In this document: piece after piece, positions 1-9,283 of the stretch
Layout of the letters: each line of letters opens with the position of its first letter
Position numbering within the stretch: position 1 is the stretch's first letter
DNA from: Nostoc sp. FACHB-110
Lineage (GTDB): Bacteria; Cyanobacteriota; Cyanobacteriia; Cyanobacteriales; Nostocaceae
Length of the DNA stretch: 64,000 nucleotides
Direction: 5' to 3'
NCBI RefSeq assembly: GCF_014697425.1
Contig: NZ_JACJRU010000031.1
Span: forward strand, 1 to 64,000
Made by a program: the position numbers and the translations under genes
Notes under the pieces: generated by a model
Told to the model about the DNA's origin: nothing
The model's input: only the letters and a program-made list of their open reading frames with translations
Database searches by the model: none

Positions 1-248
1 CGAAATGCCTACTAAATTACCAAACTCCGATACTTTCCACATCAACTTCCTCACAATAGCTAGCTATGAGTAAGTTTAGACAAGAGTTTGGCTACTTAGT
101 CAAGCTCCTGGAGTTGTAGAGAAGTGCGATCGCTAGCCCTGTCCCAAAAATGAGAAAATTGGTTAATCTTGCTGCTGATTTCAAAGTGCTAATGGGGAAC
201 AGAAAAACATGAGATAACCTGTTAAAAACCTATTATGTTTACTTTGAC

Positions 249-431
249 ATGAAAGTAGGGCAAAGTATGATTGCTTTTAGATATTTTGCATTCTTTGTAC
301 TACTATTAGCAGCACTTTTATCAGCAATTAAGCAAATGAGTCTTGCTTTAGATGACGGAAATCTTGAGCAATTCACTCTTTGGACAAGTGTTGCCTCTTT
401 TCTTGCGGGTTTACCACTGATCTTGTGGTAA
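249..431 (+). CDS. possible small membrane protein, 60 aa
   Basis: I do not recognise this protein. It is short and hydrophobic: a predicted membrane helix at about residues 9-26 (FRYFAFFVLLLAALLSAIK) and a second hydrophobic C-terminal stretch ending in LPLILW. An in-frame ATG at residue 7 (267) is an equally good start. No clear Shine-Dalgarno precedes either ATG. It stands alone, with a repeat-rich spacer downstream. The antisense frame is also open but looks like an artefact. It may be a real small membrane protein or a chance ORF. Confidence 0.35.
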   Translation: MKVGQSMIAFRYFAFFVLLLAALLSAIKQMSLALDDGNLEQFTLWTSVASFLAGLPLILW

Positions 432-495
432 AAATCATAGCCAGGAGTAGGAAATAGGAAACAGATTGAACTAACAATTATGCTTCCCTTCCACA

Positions 496-600
496 CTACC
501 CTTCTCCCCAATGGAGACGCTACGCGAACGGGAAGCCGCGCAAAGCCCGTATACACACTTCACACTTCACACTTCACACTTCACACTTCACACTTCTCCA
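496..600. repeat. dispersed repeat plus CACACTT heptanucleotide tandem repeat
   Basis: About 496-545 holds a GC-rich motif of the kind scattered through Nostocales genomes (GGAGACGCTACGCGAACGGG). From about 556 to 597 follow at least five tandem copies of the heptamer CTTCACA, a typical short tandemly repeated repetitive (STRR) sequence. The repeat ends next to the stop codon of the metallophosphoesterase at 581, so it overlaps that gene's 3' end. Confidence 0.7.
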
Positions 601-2152
601 TCTCATATCGATACCATTGTTGAGCAACTCGTTCAGCGATTAATGGTCTAACAATAAATTTGGGTGGACAGCCATCACGAACATCAACTCGCACGCAAGA
701 ATAAGGTAAGCGAGTTTGAGAACCGTAACCATACCTACCAACATAAAGTAGGGAGTCTGCAACTTTGCGCGTTGGACTATTGGGAAGGTTTGTAAAAGTC
801 TCCATTAATTCTCTTCCCTCACTGCGCTGACGGCGGGGACGGCGACCACTACCACCAGAGACAATGCAAGGAATATGAGAATCAGCATAGCCTGTATCTA
901 CGGTGCGGATATATTCTAAACAGTGCGCGTGACCGTTAAAGATTAAATCAACAATAGGACGGTCTTGTACTAAAGAACCGAGGCTTGCTTTAACTTGTTC
1001 TAATACCCAACGCAGGCGGTGACGTACTGCTAAAGTTTGGGCTTGACTCCATTTTGTGGCTTCGGTGACGTAGGGAGGATGGTGAAAAAACAGAATGCGT
1101 CCTCGAATTTCGGAAGTATGCCAAGATTCAATCAGCTTGTCGCGCAACCATTCTAGTTGTTCAATGTCAATGGTTGGCGGTTGGTGGGAGGCTAATTGTT
1201 TTTCGATGTCAATTTTGACTTCGTTAATTTGGTCTAATTTAGCACTGAGGTCATCGAGTTGTTCCGCATCTTCTGGGTTATCGGGATTGAGGCGATCGCT
1301 GATTGCCAAAATCTCTTCTTCTTCTCTATCTATTTCCTGGCGGCGTTTTTGCAGTTCTCGACGATAATTATCTCCGGCTTTTGTGGTCGGTAAAGGTGAG
1401 GGCGCATTAAAGGTGTTAGAATCAAGTGCAAAAAAATCTATACCACCATACTGAAATGTGTAATAACGATTGGGTATACGGGTAAACTCGCCTGGGATAT
1501 AACGCAAACAGCGGCCCGCGTCAGTTTTTCCGGTATAGTGCTGGTCTAAATGATACTGCAACTCTTCTGGGGCATTAATGCTGGCAAGATAATCTAAAAA
1601 AGCTCGCGCATAAGCATCACCTTGGTTAGAACCATGCCAACCAATTTCAAAATCTTTGTAACGCAGCATTCGCCGCAATCGTAACGTACTACCAGTAATT
1701 AACCGATACATTAACGGCACATCATAATAATCATGATTGCCGAGAACTGGTAAAAACGGTAAATTAAAAGTCATGCGATCGTAAGCAATATTTTTTGGCT
1801 TTTCACCACCAAGCAAAAACTCACGATAAGGTTCAATAAAATTGGCTGGGTAATATTCATGCGAACCCACCACATAAATGACATCGCCAGTGTGCAACAC
1901 AAAACGGCAATCATCTTTATGTTCCAGCATTAATTGGGCTACTTCGCGTTGCGGGTGATGTCCGTAATGAGATTTTGTCCCACTATCGCCGATAACCAAA
2001 AATGAAAAGTCGGGAGTTTCATTTTTACCATCATCTATAATCATGCTGGTTTGGTCGATGCCAGACTGCACAATATTGTTGTGTCTCCACCGTACCCTTT
2101 CTTTCATTTTTTGAATTTTGACAGGAATTGGTGGTTCAGAAATCAATCTCAT
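581..2152 (-). CDS. calcineurin-like metallophosphoesterase, 523 aa
   Basis: The protein carries the calcineurin-like phosphoesterase signature in order: GDSG (55-58), GD (89-90), GNHD (138-141), a late HHPP motif and GHAH near residue 410. These residues bind a di-metal centre that hydrolyses phosphoester bonds; the substrate cannot be told from sequence. Residues about 265-335 form a charged, coiled-coil-like insertion (QKRRQEIDREEEEILAIS) inside the catalytic domain, which is unusual for small phosphatases. There is no signal peptide, so it is probably cytoplasmic. The start is an ATG at 2152. The gene appears monocistronic, with about 500 bases of spacer upstream. The fold call is firm and the role unknown. 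Confidence 0.85.
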   Translation of the reverse strand: MRLISEPPIPVKIQKMKERVRWRHNNIVQSGIDQTSMIIDDGKNETPDFSFLVIGDSGTKSHYGHHPQREVAQLMLEHKDDCRFVLHTGDVIYVVGSHEYYPANFIEPYREFLLGGEKPKNIAYDRMTFNLPFLPVLGNHDYYDVPLMYRLITGSTLRLRRMLRYKDFEIGWHGSNQGDAYARAFLDYLASINAPEELQYHLDQHYTGKTDAGRCLRYIPGEFTRIPNRYYTFQYGGIDFFALDSNTFNAPSPLPTTKAGDNYRRELQKRRQEIDREEEEILAISDRLNPDNPEDAEQLDDLSAKLDQINEVKIDIEKQLASHQPPTIDIEQLEWLRDKLIESWHTSEIRGRILFFHHPPYVTEATKWSQAQTLAVRHRLRWVLEQVKASLGSLVQDRPIVDLIFNGHAHCLEYIRTVDTGYADSHIPCIVSGGSGRRPRRQRSEGRELMETFTNLPNSPTRKVADSLLYVGRYGYGSQTRLPYSCVRVDVRDGCPPKFIVRPLIAERVAQQWYRYEMEKCEV

Positions 2153-2656
2153 AACTGCTTGATGGGAGATTCGTAACTTGCTTAAAATGCCTTCCTACCG
2201 CATCCCAATTGTAGCGATTTGTTTTGGTTAATAGAAAAAAATCAGGACTGCCAGATATCCCGCTTCTTTGAGGAAGTCGAGGAGCTAATGAATCACAAAT
2301 GTTTTAGCACTGACAAATGAATTTCTACCTACTGAATAATGAATGATGAATTGGATGTTCAATCTCAACTTCTTTACTCCGTCTGATAATTTGCTTGCGG
2401 ATTTCATCGGCAACTAAAATTAAGGTTGGACATATCAGTAACACTAACCATTGAATAGGATGTAAACTTACTAAAGTTAGAGTATGAACAAAGAGTTTCC
2501 GAATCTGTAGAGAAGTTACAATGCAACGTCTCTAATAATTATCTTATTTGAACTGTATTGGATGATAAAATCATAAATATTGGCAACTGGGCATTAGATG
2601 AAGAAATACCAACACCAAATTTTTATTCATAGTTCTATATCTGGTTCATACTACAG
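2153..2656. other. 504-base intergenic spacer
   Basis: AT-rich spacer upstream of the metallophosphoesterase and downstream of the binding-protein gene. I see no ORF of note and no strong hairpin. GAACTGTATTG at about 2546 matches the outer end of the MITE found at 29463-29598 and may be a relic of that element. Confidence 0.4.
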
Positions 2657-3907
2657 TTATTTTATATTTAAAAATGCAAATTTTCCCTTGACACCGTTGG
2701 GTTCCATCTTCAATTGAGCAACATAAAACTCTTTTTGAATTACATCACCCACAGGTGTAAAAGCAATTTCACCGAGAGGAGTTTGATAAGTTAATCCTAA
2801 TATTTCTTTATTCAATTCTTGACGTAACTGGCGTAAAGCTAAATCATTAATTCGTCTTTTCTGATCTAAAGATTTCAGTGCTTCCACATATATCTGCAAA
2901 GCTGCAAAAGCTTGCGCGCTGACTTGGGGTGGTTCTCTGTTATATTGCTGAATATAAGCTTGACGAAATGCAGCATTAATTTCATTTTTATATTCAGGGC
3001 TATAAGCTTGAGCAATAATCACACCTTCACACAATGCTCTACATACTGAAAATATATGAGATGTATTAAAACCATTTCCCCCCACAATTAAACCTTTATA
3101 ACCAAGTTCGCGCAGTTGTTTGACTAAATTACCACCATCAACCGCTAACCCAGATATAATCGCTAAATCTGGTTTTAAATTAATAGCACTACTGGCTTGA
3201 GTTTGAAAATCTGTATCTGTAGTTTGAAATTTTTGGACAGTAACTAAATCTAAACCTAAGTCTTTAACTGTTTTCTGAAAAATTTCGGTTTCTGACTTAT
3301 TAAATGCATCATTTTGAGCATAGAATACCGCCACTCTTTTGAGTTGAGGATTTTGTTTTATTGCGGCTTTGACTGCATAAGGAGCGACGACAGCCACAGA
3401 TGAAGATACACGCGCAACATAATCACCAATTTCTGGAATACCTTTAGCAGTATTAGACGCTCCAATTACTGGAACTTGATGACGTTCTGCGATGGGGTCA
3501 GCACTAAAAGCTTGTTGTGATAAAGTAGGGCCAATAATCCCCACAACGTTATTTTGATTAATTAAAGTTTGAAAGGCATTAATCGCTCCAACTTCATCAC
3601 CACCAGTATCTTGAAAGATTAATTTAATTTGTTTGCCATTAATCCCTCCTTTGCTATTAAAATACTTTTCAGCAATTTTTACTCCATCAGTTCCCTCTTG
3701 GCCAAGTAATGCCACATTACTAGTTTGGGCAAAGGCAATACCAATAGGAATAGTATTAGTTGTACTTGTTGAGGTTGGGGTATTATTAGCAGATACTCCA
3801 AGGTTGTTACTTTTACCACAGGCTGTAAGTATTAAAGTGCAGACAAATAATAATTTTGTGCTACGAAAGATATCAACGCACAGCCTAATTGTGAGCGGAT
3901 TTTTCAT
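2657..3907 (-). CDS. ABC transporter substrate-binding lipoprotein, branched-chain amino acid type, 416 aa
   Basis: A periplasmic binding protein of the Leu/Ile/Val (Peripla_BP_6, LivJ-like) family. Starting at the ATG at 3907, the first 30 residues form a lipoprotein signal with lipobox LTAC and Cys30 as the lipidated residue. A longer reading frame begins at 3973 but would overlap the next gene and spoil the signal peptide. Family features include the opening IPIGIAFAQTSNVALLGQEG, the AEKYFNSKGGINGKQIKL segment and IIGPTLSQQAFSADPIAERH. The likely ligand is an amino acid or amide, or a small regulatory ligand. No permease or ATPase genes adjoin it, so its transporter partner must be encoded elsewhere. 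The GFA gene lies 37 bases upstream on the same strand. Confidence 0.85.
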   Translation of the reverse strand: MKNPLTIRLCVDIFRSTKLLFVCTLILTACGKSNNLGVSANNTPTSTSTTNTIPIGIAFAQTSNVALLGQEGTDGVKIAEKYFNSKGGINGKQIKLIFQDTGGDEVGAINAFQTLINQNNVVGIIGPTLSQQAFSADPIAERHQVPVIGASNTAKGIPEIGDYVARVSSSVAVVAPYAVKAAIKQNPQLKRVAVFYAQNDAFNKSETEIFQKTVKDLGLDLVTVQKFQTTDTDFQTQASSAINLKPDLAIISGLAVDGGNLVKQLRELGYKGLIVGGNGFNTSHIFSVCRALCEGVIIAQAYSPEYKNEINAAFRQAYIQQYNREPPQVSAQAFAALQIYVEALKSLDQKRRINDLALRQLRQELNKEILGLTYQTPLGEIAFTPVGDVIQKEFYVAQLKMEPNGVKGKFAFLNIK

Positions 3908-3944
3908 AGATTTTACTGGTGAAAAGATAATGTGAGAGTTAGCG

Positions 3945-4373
3945 TTAATTAGTTGGGGGAGCAAACTGAGCAAAAAATTCGGCTCCTGTCATATTATGTG
4001 TTTCATTAGCAAAGCAATAATAGGCTGGTTTTTCATCAATAAATATCTGATGCTCGAAAACAAAATCTTGCGGCTGTTCAAATAGCCCAACAGGGATGAA
4101 GTATTGCTGGTTTTCTTTCAGTCTATAAAATAAGTGAGTGCCACATTGATGACAAAAGCCACGTTCAGCCCATGCGGATGAATTAAAAGCAGTAATATTT
4201 TCTTCACCTGCAAATGTAACATCATTACCGCAATCTACTACTAATAAAGGGCCACCTCCCCATTTTCTACATATTTGACAATGACATCCGCCAATATTTT
4301 TATTCATTGTTTTGACAAATATATGCGTTTCTCCACAAAGGCAGCTACCTTTTCCTTCATATTGATTTGACAT
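3945..4373 (-). CDS. GFA family zinc protein (CENP-V/GFA fold), 142 aa
   Basis: The start is the ATG at 4373 because GCGAGG lies a good distance upstream; an earlier in-frame codon at 4415 lacks such a site. The protein shows the GFA cysteine pattern: C-L-C-G near residues 10-13, GGCHCQICRKWGG, and HQCGTHLFYR. These cysteines bind two zinc ions. GFA proteins were named after glutathione-dependent formaldehyde-activating enzyme, but most members, probably this one, have no proven reaction. It precedes the binding-protein gene by 37 bases on the same strand, so the two may be co-transcribed, although no functional link is evident. Confidence 0.85.
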   Translation of the reverse strand: MSNQYEGKGSCLCGETHIFVKTMNKNIGGCHCQICRKWGGGPLLVVDCGNDVTFAGEENITAFNSSAWAERGFCHQCGTHLFYRLKENQQYFIPVGLFEQPQDFVFEHQIFIDEKPAYYCFANETHNMTGAEFFAQFAPPTN

Positions 4374-4625
4374 ATTGCCTCGCAATTTTGATGAGATGAA
4401 ATACGCTGAAAGCAACTTTTTTAATATTCACCTTTAAATTAGCGATAAATGAGAGTTTTGGTTACAATAATTAATAAATTCAGGTTAATGCAAAAGGAAT
4501 CTAGTATCCAATGGGCGCACAAGATGTCCAACCCATAAGAGTTTGATGTAATTGCCAGATGCAAACTAGAAGTTTTTTAGCTTAGTAGACAGAGAAAGAG
4601 TTGGACTTTTCTTTCCTGTATGTGC

Positions 4626-5162
4626 TTACTCTGAAGAAAGGCGACGAAAATTAAACTCACTAGCACTGGGATGACAACTCACACAGCTATCAAGTTGCAC
4701 TGGACGCGGTAATTTCACTTTGGGATGTAAAGCACTGAAGAATCGTGATTTGTTGAGGCGATAAGGCGTTTCTTCATCTTGAAGTTGAGTGCGAGAGAAA
4801 GTAGAAAGATATCTCCACACTAAAATGCGACCAGGATCAACTAGTGGTTGGACTTGAGTACCATAGTGTTGCGAGTCTTCTAGAAGATTTTTCCAGGTTT
4901 GGGTAGGTAGAACTTCTGGCGGAATGGCAATGTGACAAGTCCCACAATTTTCTCTGTAAATTTCTTGTCCTAGTTGATACTGCGACGGTACTACATCAAC
5001 TGTCCCCACTTCGGAATTAGGTGTTGCGCTGTAGACGCTGGTTGCAGAAGCAAATAGCCAACCCATTACTAGACTCCAAGCCACAATGATGAGCATAAAA
5101 CCAAATGGTTGGCGTTTGAGTCTGCGGGATTTGCGCTTAAACAGATTTAACATTCGTGCCAT
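4626..5162 (-). CDS. di-haem c-type cytochrome, membrane anchored, 178 aa
   Basis: Two haem-binding CXXCH motifs are present: CGTCH in the middle and CVSCH near the C terminus. A basic start and a hydrophobic helix (FGFMLIIVAWSLVMGWLF) form a signal anchor, so the haem domain would sit in the periplasm or thylakoid lumen. The spacing and the LHPKVKLPRPVQLDSCVSCH ending fit the small di-haem cytochrome c (DHC) family. An electron-transfer role is expected but its partners are unknown. The start is the ATG at 5162; the reading frame can be extended two codons to a TTG. It stands alone between two spacers. Confidence 0.8.
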   Translation of the reverse strand: MARMLNLFKRKSRRLKRQPFGFMLIIVAWSLVMGWLFASATSVYSATPNSEVGTVDVVPSQYQLGQEIYRENCGTCHIAIPPEVLPTQTWKNLLEDSQHYGTQVQPLVDPGRILVWRYLSTFSRTQLQDEETPYRLNKSRFFSALHPKVKLPRPVQLDSCVSCHPSASEFNFRRLSSE

Positions 5163-5341
5163 TCCCAAATACTTAGTTCCAGAGCTTGTAGCTAATCATA
5201 AGACTTAGGCAACCCTGGTGATGTTGCATATTTCCCCTAAGTATTTTAATTTTTCCGAGCGCCTGGGTTAGGGAATGTTATCTATAATTTGCGGCAGTAC
5301 ACTGAGTTATTGTATTGAGGCGATCGCACATCAATCACAAT

Positions 5342-6286
5342 TTACTGATTTTTTGTGACTTGTTGTTGATTTAACCATACTTCTAAATCGGCAACAGTTA
5401 AAAAATCTAACAATGCTTCCCCCAGTGATTCTAACTGTTCAATAGACAACCCTTGAACTTGCTCAATTAAAGATGCATCTATTTGTCCCAACCGCCGATT
5501 CAATTGGCGTAGAATTAACTGTTGTTCTCCTTGTTGTAAACCTTGTTGTAAGCCTTGTTGCACACCTTGTTGTAAACCTTCTTGTCTAGCTTGTTCTCTA
5601 TCTTGTTGATATAGTGGTGCTAACCTCATCACTAACTCCCGATCTTCTGGTTCTATATTCTGATTTATTTGCAGATTTTGTTGCAAATTATAAAGTAATT
5701 CTAGCGTTACTTTCACAAATGGATGAGTTGCTGGAAGTGCTGTTAATTCATCAATTGCTTGGCGTTGTACTCTTCCACGTCCCAATATTCTCAGCCACAG
5801 TGTTTCTGGCGTTGATGGTAACTGGTGTATTGCAACTATGGCTGTGCAGAAATGTTTTGGTAAAAAGTATACTCCCGTTATCCAGCCTAATTTTTGCTGT
5901 CCACCAAACCCGGAGATTATATTTTTTGATGCTGTAGGTGTGAGTATCCACAGTTGGGGAATTTCTGAGGCTGTTATTTTAATTTTATTGCGCTTGGCTT
6001 CTCGCTGCATTGCGCTTTTAACTTCTGATAATTTTGATATACAGTCGTTAATTTCTTCTATTGATGCTGGATTGCGGAATGGTTCAAATATAGCTGGGGT
6101 TGTCGCCATTTTCCCTAATAATCCTAATGTTTCTAAGTTGGCTGTTGGTGTGGGAATCGGCGAAAATAATACGTCTATTTCTTTTACTTCGGCGGCGACT
6201 CGGCTTGGTGCTTGAACTGTTCCAAATGGTTTTAGTAGTTCTTCTAAATAGTCTTTGGAGAATTGGTCATGGATGAATCGCGTCAT
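5342..6286 (-). CDS. DUF4351 / Rpn-like putative nuclease protein, 314 aa
   Basis: This belongs to a family common in large cyanobacterial genomes. The N-terminal part (MTRFIHDQFSKDYLEELL, then AEVKEIDVLFSP) resembles the PD-(D/E)XK-like region of Rpn/PDDEXK transposase-associated proteins. A Gln/Gly repeat follows at about residues 235-256 (EGLQQGVQQGLQQGLQQGEQ), then a C-terminal DUF4351 domain (LRQLNRRLGQI ... LEALLDF-like). The three LQQG units come from near-identical DNA at 5525-5582. Rpn relatives promote recombination, but activity here is not established. HIP1-rich sequence lies on both sides. The start ATG at 6286 is the only candidate that keeps the N-terminal motif. Confidence 0.7.
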   Translation of the reverse strand: MTRFIHDQFSKDYLEELLKPFGTVQAPSRVAAEVKEIDVLFSPIPTPTANLETLGLLGKMATTPAIFEPFRNPASIEEINDCISKLSEVKSAMQREAKRNKIKITASEIPQLWILTPTASKNIISGFGGQQKLGWITGVYFLPKHFCTAIVAIHQLPSTPETLWLRILGRGRVQRQAIDELTALPATHPFVKVTLELLYNLQQNLQINQNIEPEDRELVMRLAPLYQQDREQARQEGLQQGVQQGLQQGLQQGEQQLILRQLNRRLGQIDASLIEQVQGLSIEQLESLGEALLDFLTVADLEVWLNQQQVTKNQ

Positions 6287-6369
6287 TCAGTTGGCTTAGA
6301 CAAGGAGAATTGATGATATTTTACCAAAGCGATCGCCCTGGGATATCTTTGGAGGAGTTTAATTCTTCT

Positions 6370-9015
6370 TTACTTATTAATTGCGCCCCTGACTAAAATT
6401 ACTGTACTCTCTACACCAGAAGCGATCGCTTCGGGAATATTACCTTGAATTGCTTGTTGTAATAATCCTTCCCGGGTAGCACCTACCACGACAACATCAA
6501 AGCGTTGTGTTTTGACTAAGTTAATTACCCCCTCAGCCACCGAATCAGCTTGGACTGGCGTAGCGACAAATACTGTATTAGACAATGGACGACGGCGCAT
6601 AAGTTGGTGAATAGCTTGTTCTAAAATTTTCAGGTCTGGCTTTAAATCTGATGGTTTAAATACCTGAGTCAAATGAATTTCTGGCTGATTTCCTAAACTC
6701 AACAATGCAGGTAACAATTTAATTGCAACTCTAGAATTAGGGCCACCAGCCATTGGTATTAGCCAACGGTTAAATTGAGGAGTGGGGGTAATTGTGGACA
6801 ATTGACTATTGACTACTGACTCTGGAGTATTACCTAATTTCACTAGCACTACATCACAGCTGGCTTGACGAATAATAGTATCAACGATGTTGCCAAAAAT
6901 GCGTCCAGGCGTTGAGGTGTTGCCTTTCCAGCCCATTAAAATGAGGTCTATATGGCGTTCTTGGATAGTTTCTAAGATTGCTTGGGCGGAATCATGGGCG
7001 ACGCGAATTTGTGTATGTAGGGGAATGCGCCACTTTTTGGCCATAACTTCGGCTTGTCGCAATAAGCGCCGACTTTTGGCTGTTCTGACTGGGGTTTCGC
7101 ATGGGGAACTGTGGCGCGAAATCAACATGATTTGGACGCACTCAATTTCGTAGTGACGATCGCGGGCAATCGCCGCCGCCATTTGTAGTAAAGTAGTAGC
7201 AGTTTCGGGGTTCGCTATTGGTACTAATAATCTGCCTCTGCCCACACTCGGCGATCGCGTTTGATAAACTACATAAGATGGTTCCGGTTGTGGCCCTGGG
7301 GTGGTATTTCGACCATTGAGATGATCTGCTTCAGCACGGATAATATCTGCACGGGTAATAATCCCAATTAATTTTCTGCCTTCCACCACTGGCAAACGAC
7401 TGATTTGATAGCGGTCAAGTAAATACAACACGTTACTTAAATTGTGTATGGGTGTCACCGTCATGGGGGCGGAGGTCATGATTTCTTTTAATAAAGTATC
7501 TTTTGGTAGGTGACTATGAGAGATTTTTGTCAAATCTGATTGTGTAATAATGCCTACTAATTTGTTATTTTTCACTACAGGAAAACCGCGATGATGGGAA
7601 TTAGAAAATGCTTGTTTAGTTTCTTCTAAAGTCATATCTGCATCTAAAGTTTCTACCTGCTGCTGCATAACATCTTTAGCAGTTAAGGTTGATAAAATTC
7701 CTTCCGAAGATACTGTTTTGCTAAGAGTAATACCTTTTAATTGCAAAAGTTTATCGTACAGTGATCCAGGCATGACCTTATCAGCAACTAGGTAAGCGAC
7801 TACAGCCACAATCATCAAAGGTAAAACGAGATTGAAATCTGTAGTCATTTCAAACACAATGACAATAGCGGTGATGGGGACTTTAGAAACGGCACTAAAA
7901 AATCCCCCCATTCCAGCTAAAGCATAGGTAGGTAGAGAACCTACACCTAATAGATGGGATTCCCAAATCCCTACAAAATGTCCTAAGCAAGAACCTAAAA
8001 TGAGACTAGGGGCAAATAATCCTCCCGGCGCACCAGAACCAAATGCTATTAACGTGAGAATAAACTGGGCAATAAAAGCGATCGCGGCAACTGAAGCACT
8101 AGATTCACTCGTAATAATATATTCTCTTAAACCAGTATTATTACGATAATATTCTGGTAGCATAGCAACTATCACACCAGAAATAAATCCGGCTAAAGCC
8201 ACTTTTAGCGGCAAACTTATATGTAAATTTTGATAAGATTTGATACTAAAAACTATCCCGCGATTAAATAACGCACCTAATAACCCAGCCAAGATTCCTA
8301 ATATGACAAAAAAGGGAATCTCCGGCAGAGAAAATTGACTAGCAGAATGGATCAATTGCAGATTTAAATGCAGACTGCGACCACCTAATAACCGCGATAC
8401 GACTCCGCCAATAAATGAAGCAATAATCGCAGTGCCTAAAGTTATCCCTGATAAATCTTGCAGTAATTCTTCGACAATAAATATGACACCCGCCAAGGGA
8501 GCATTAAAGGCAGCTGCTAACCCAGCACCAGCACCAGCCGCAATCATTTGTCGCCGATGATCTGGCGAAGTCGGCACTAAACGACTCATCCCTGCAGCTA
8601 AACTTGCCCCTACTTGGACAGTCGGCCCTTGTCTACCTAAAGTTAGCCCTGAACCAATGACAATCATGGCACTAAGTAACTTCACTGCCGCCACTCGCCA
8701 AGACAATTTCATTGGTACATTAGCCAGAGTCGCCTTGACTTGCGGAATACCACTACCAGAAGCTTCTGGTGCTAATCGCTGTACTAACCAACCAGCCAAG
8801 TAGCCAAAAACTAAACCAACTACAGGCAAAGCTATCCAGGCAGGGAAAATATGGGAAGTATGAACACGCCACGCCCCCAACCATCCCGAACCAACTTTCA
8901 AAAATACCGCAGATAAAGCAGCTACAAGACCGATAATAGAAGCTTCAGCGATCGCTAAACCTTTCCTAGGCTGCCACCAATGGCGCAAGCTCTGATTCAG
9001 AACAGGAAGCGACAT
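6370..9015 (-). CDS. ClC-type chloride transporter/channel with CBS pair and Usp domains, 881 aa
   Basis: Residues about 15-420 are a ClC membrane core: GSGIPQVK selectivity loop, GRQGPTVQVG, NAPLAGVIFIVEELL and GAPGGLFAPSLILG. Two CBS domains follow (about 445-570, AKDVMQQQVETLDADMTLEE and MTSAPMTVTPIHNL), then two UspA-like modules (about 590-880) that may bind ATP. It would move chloride across the plasma or thylakoid membrane, with the cytosolic modules sensing nucleotides. The external gating glutamate, normally in GREGP, is glutamine here: codon CAA at 8631-8629, residue 129. The inner glutamate region (VEELL) is intact. Whether it exchanges protons is therefore doubtful. The gene stands alone and starts at an ATG. 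Confidence 0.92.
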   Translation of the reverse strand: MSLPVLNQSLRHWWQPRKGLAIAEASIIGLVAALSAVFLKVGSGWLGAWRVHTSHIFPAWIALPVVGLVFGYLAGWLVQRLAPEASGSGIPQVKATLANVPMKLSWRVAAVKLLSAMIVIGSGLTLGRQGPTVQVGASLAAGMSRLVPTSPDHRRQMIAAGAGAGLAAAFNAPLAGVIFIVEELLQDLSGITLGTAIIASFIGGVVSRLLGGRSLHLNLQLIHSASQFSLPEIPFFVILGILAGLLGALFNRGIVFSIKSYQNLHISLPLKVALAGFISGVIVAMLPEYYRNNTGLREYIITSESSASVAAIAFIAQFILTLIAFGSGAPGGLFAPSLILGSCLGHFVGIWESHLLGVGSLPTYALAGMGGFFSAVSKVPITAIVIVFEMTTDFNLVLPLMIVAVVAYLVADKVMPGSLYDKLLQLKGITLSKTVSSEGILSTLTAKDVMQQQVETLDADMTLEETKQAFSNSHHRGFPVVKNNKLVGIITQSDLTKISHSHLPKDTLLKEIMTSAPMTVTPIHNLSNVLYLLDRYQISRLPVVEGRKLIGIITRADIIRAEADHLNGRNTTPGPQPEPSYVVYQTRSPSVGRGRLLVPIANPETATTLLQMAAAIARDRHYEIECVQIMLISRHSSPCETPVRTAKSRRLLRQAEVMAKKWRIPLHTQIRVAHDSAQAILETIQERHIDLILMGWKGNTSTPGRIFGNIVDTIIRQASCDVVLVKLGNTPESVVNSQLSTITPTPQFNRWLIPMAGGPNSRVAIKLLPALLSLGNQPEIHLTQVFKPSDLKPDLKILEQAIHQLMRRRPLSNTVFVATPVQADSVAEGVINLVKTQRFDVVVVGATREGLLQQAIQGNIPEAIASGVESTVILVRGAINK

Positions 9016-9283
9016 AAGATAAATTTCACAATTTATTTATAATTCCTGTTCCAGTTATACCTTGAAAAGAGGCGTTAGAGGTTAGGGGTTAGGGGCTAGT
9101 CCTATTTGTAAAACTTACAGCATTTTTGATATGGATGATACCGTTTCACTTTAAATTTGATACAAATGAGTCGCAGGGGGGCAGGGAGATGTAATTACGA
9201 ATTAAGAATTACAAATTAGTATGAGTCCTATAATGATTGCCAATATCTCGACAAAATTTTTTGTCAATGCGTAAGTTTTATTT
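9016..9283. repeat. spacer with GTTAGGG-type heptad repeats
   Basis: Divergent promoter region between the ClC gene and the PP2C gene. At about 9070-9100 it holds degenerate tandem heptamers (GTTAGAG, GTTAGGG, GTTAGGG, GCTAGTC), an STRR-like repeat. I could not pick a convincing promoter. Confidence 0.45.
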
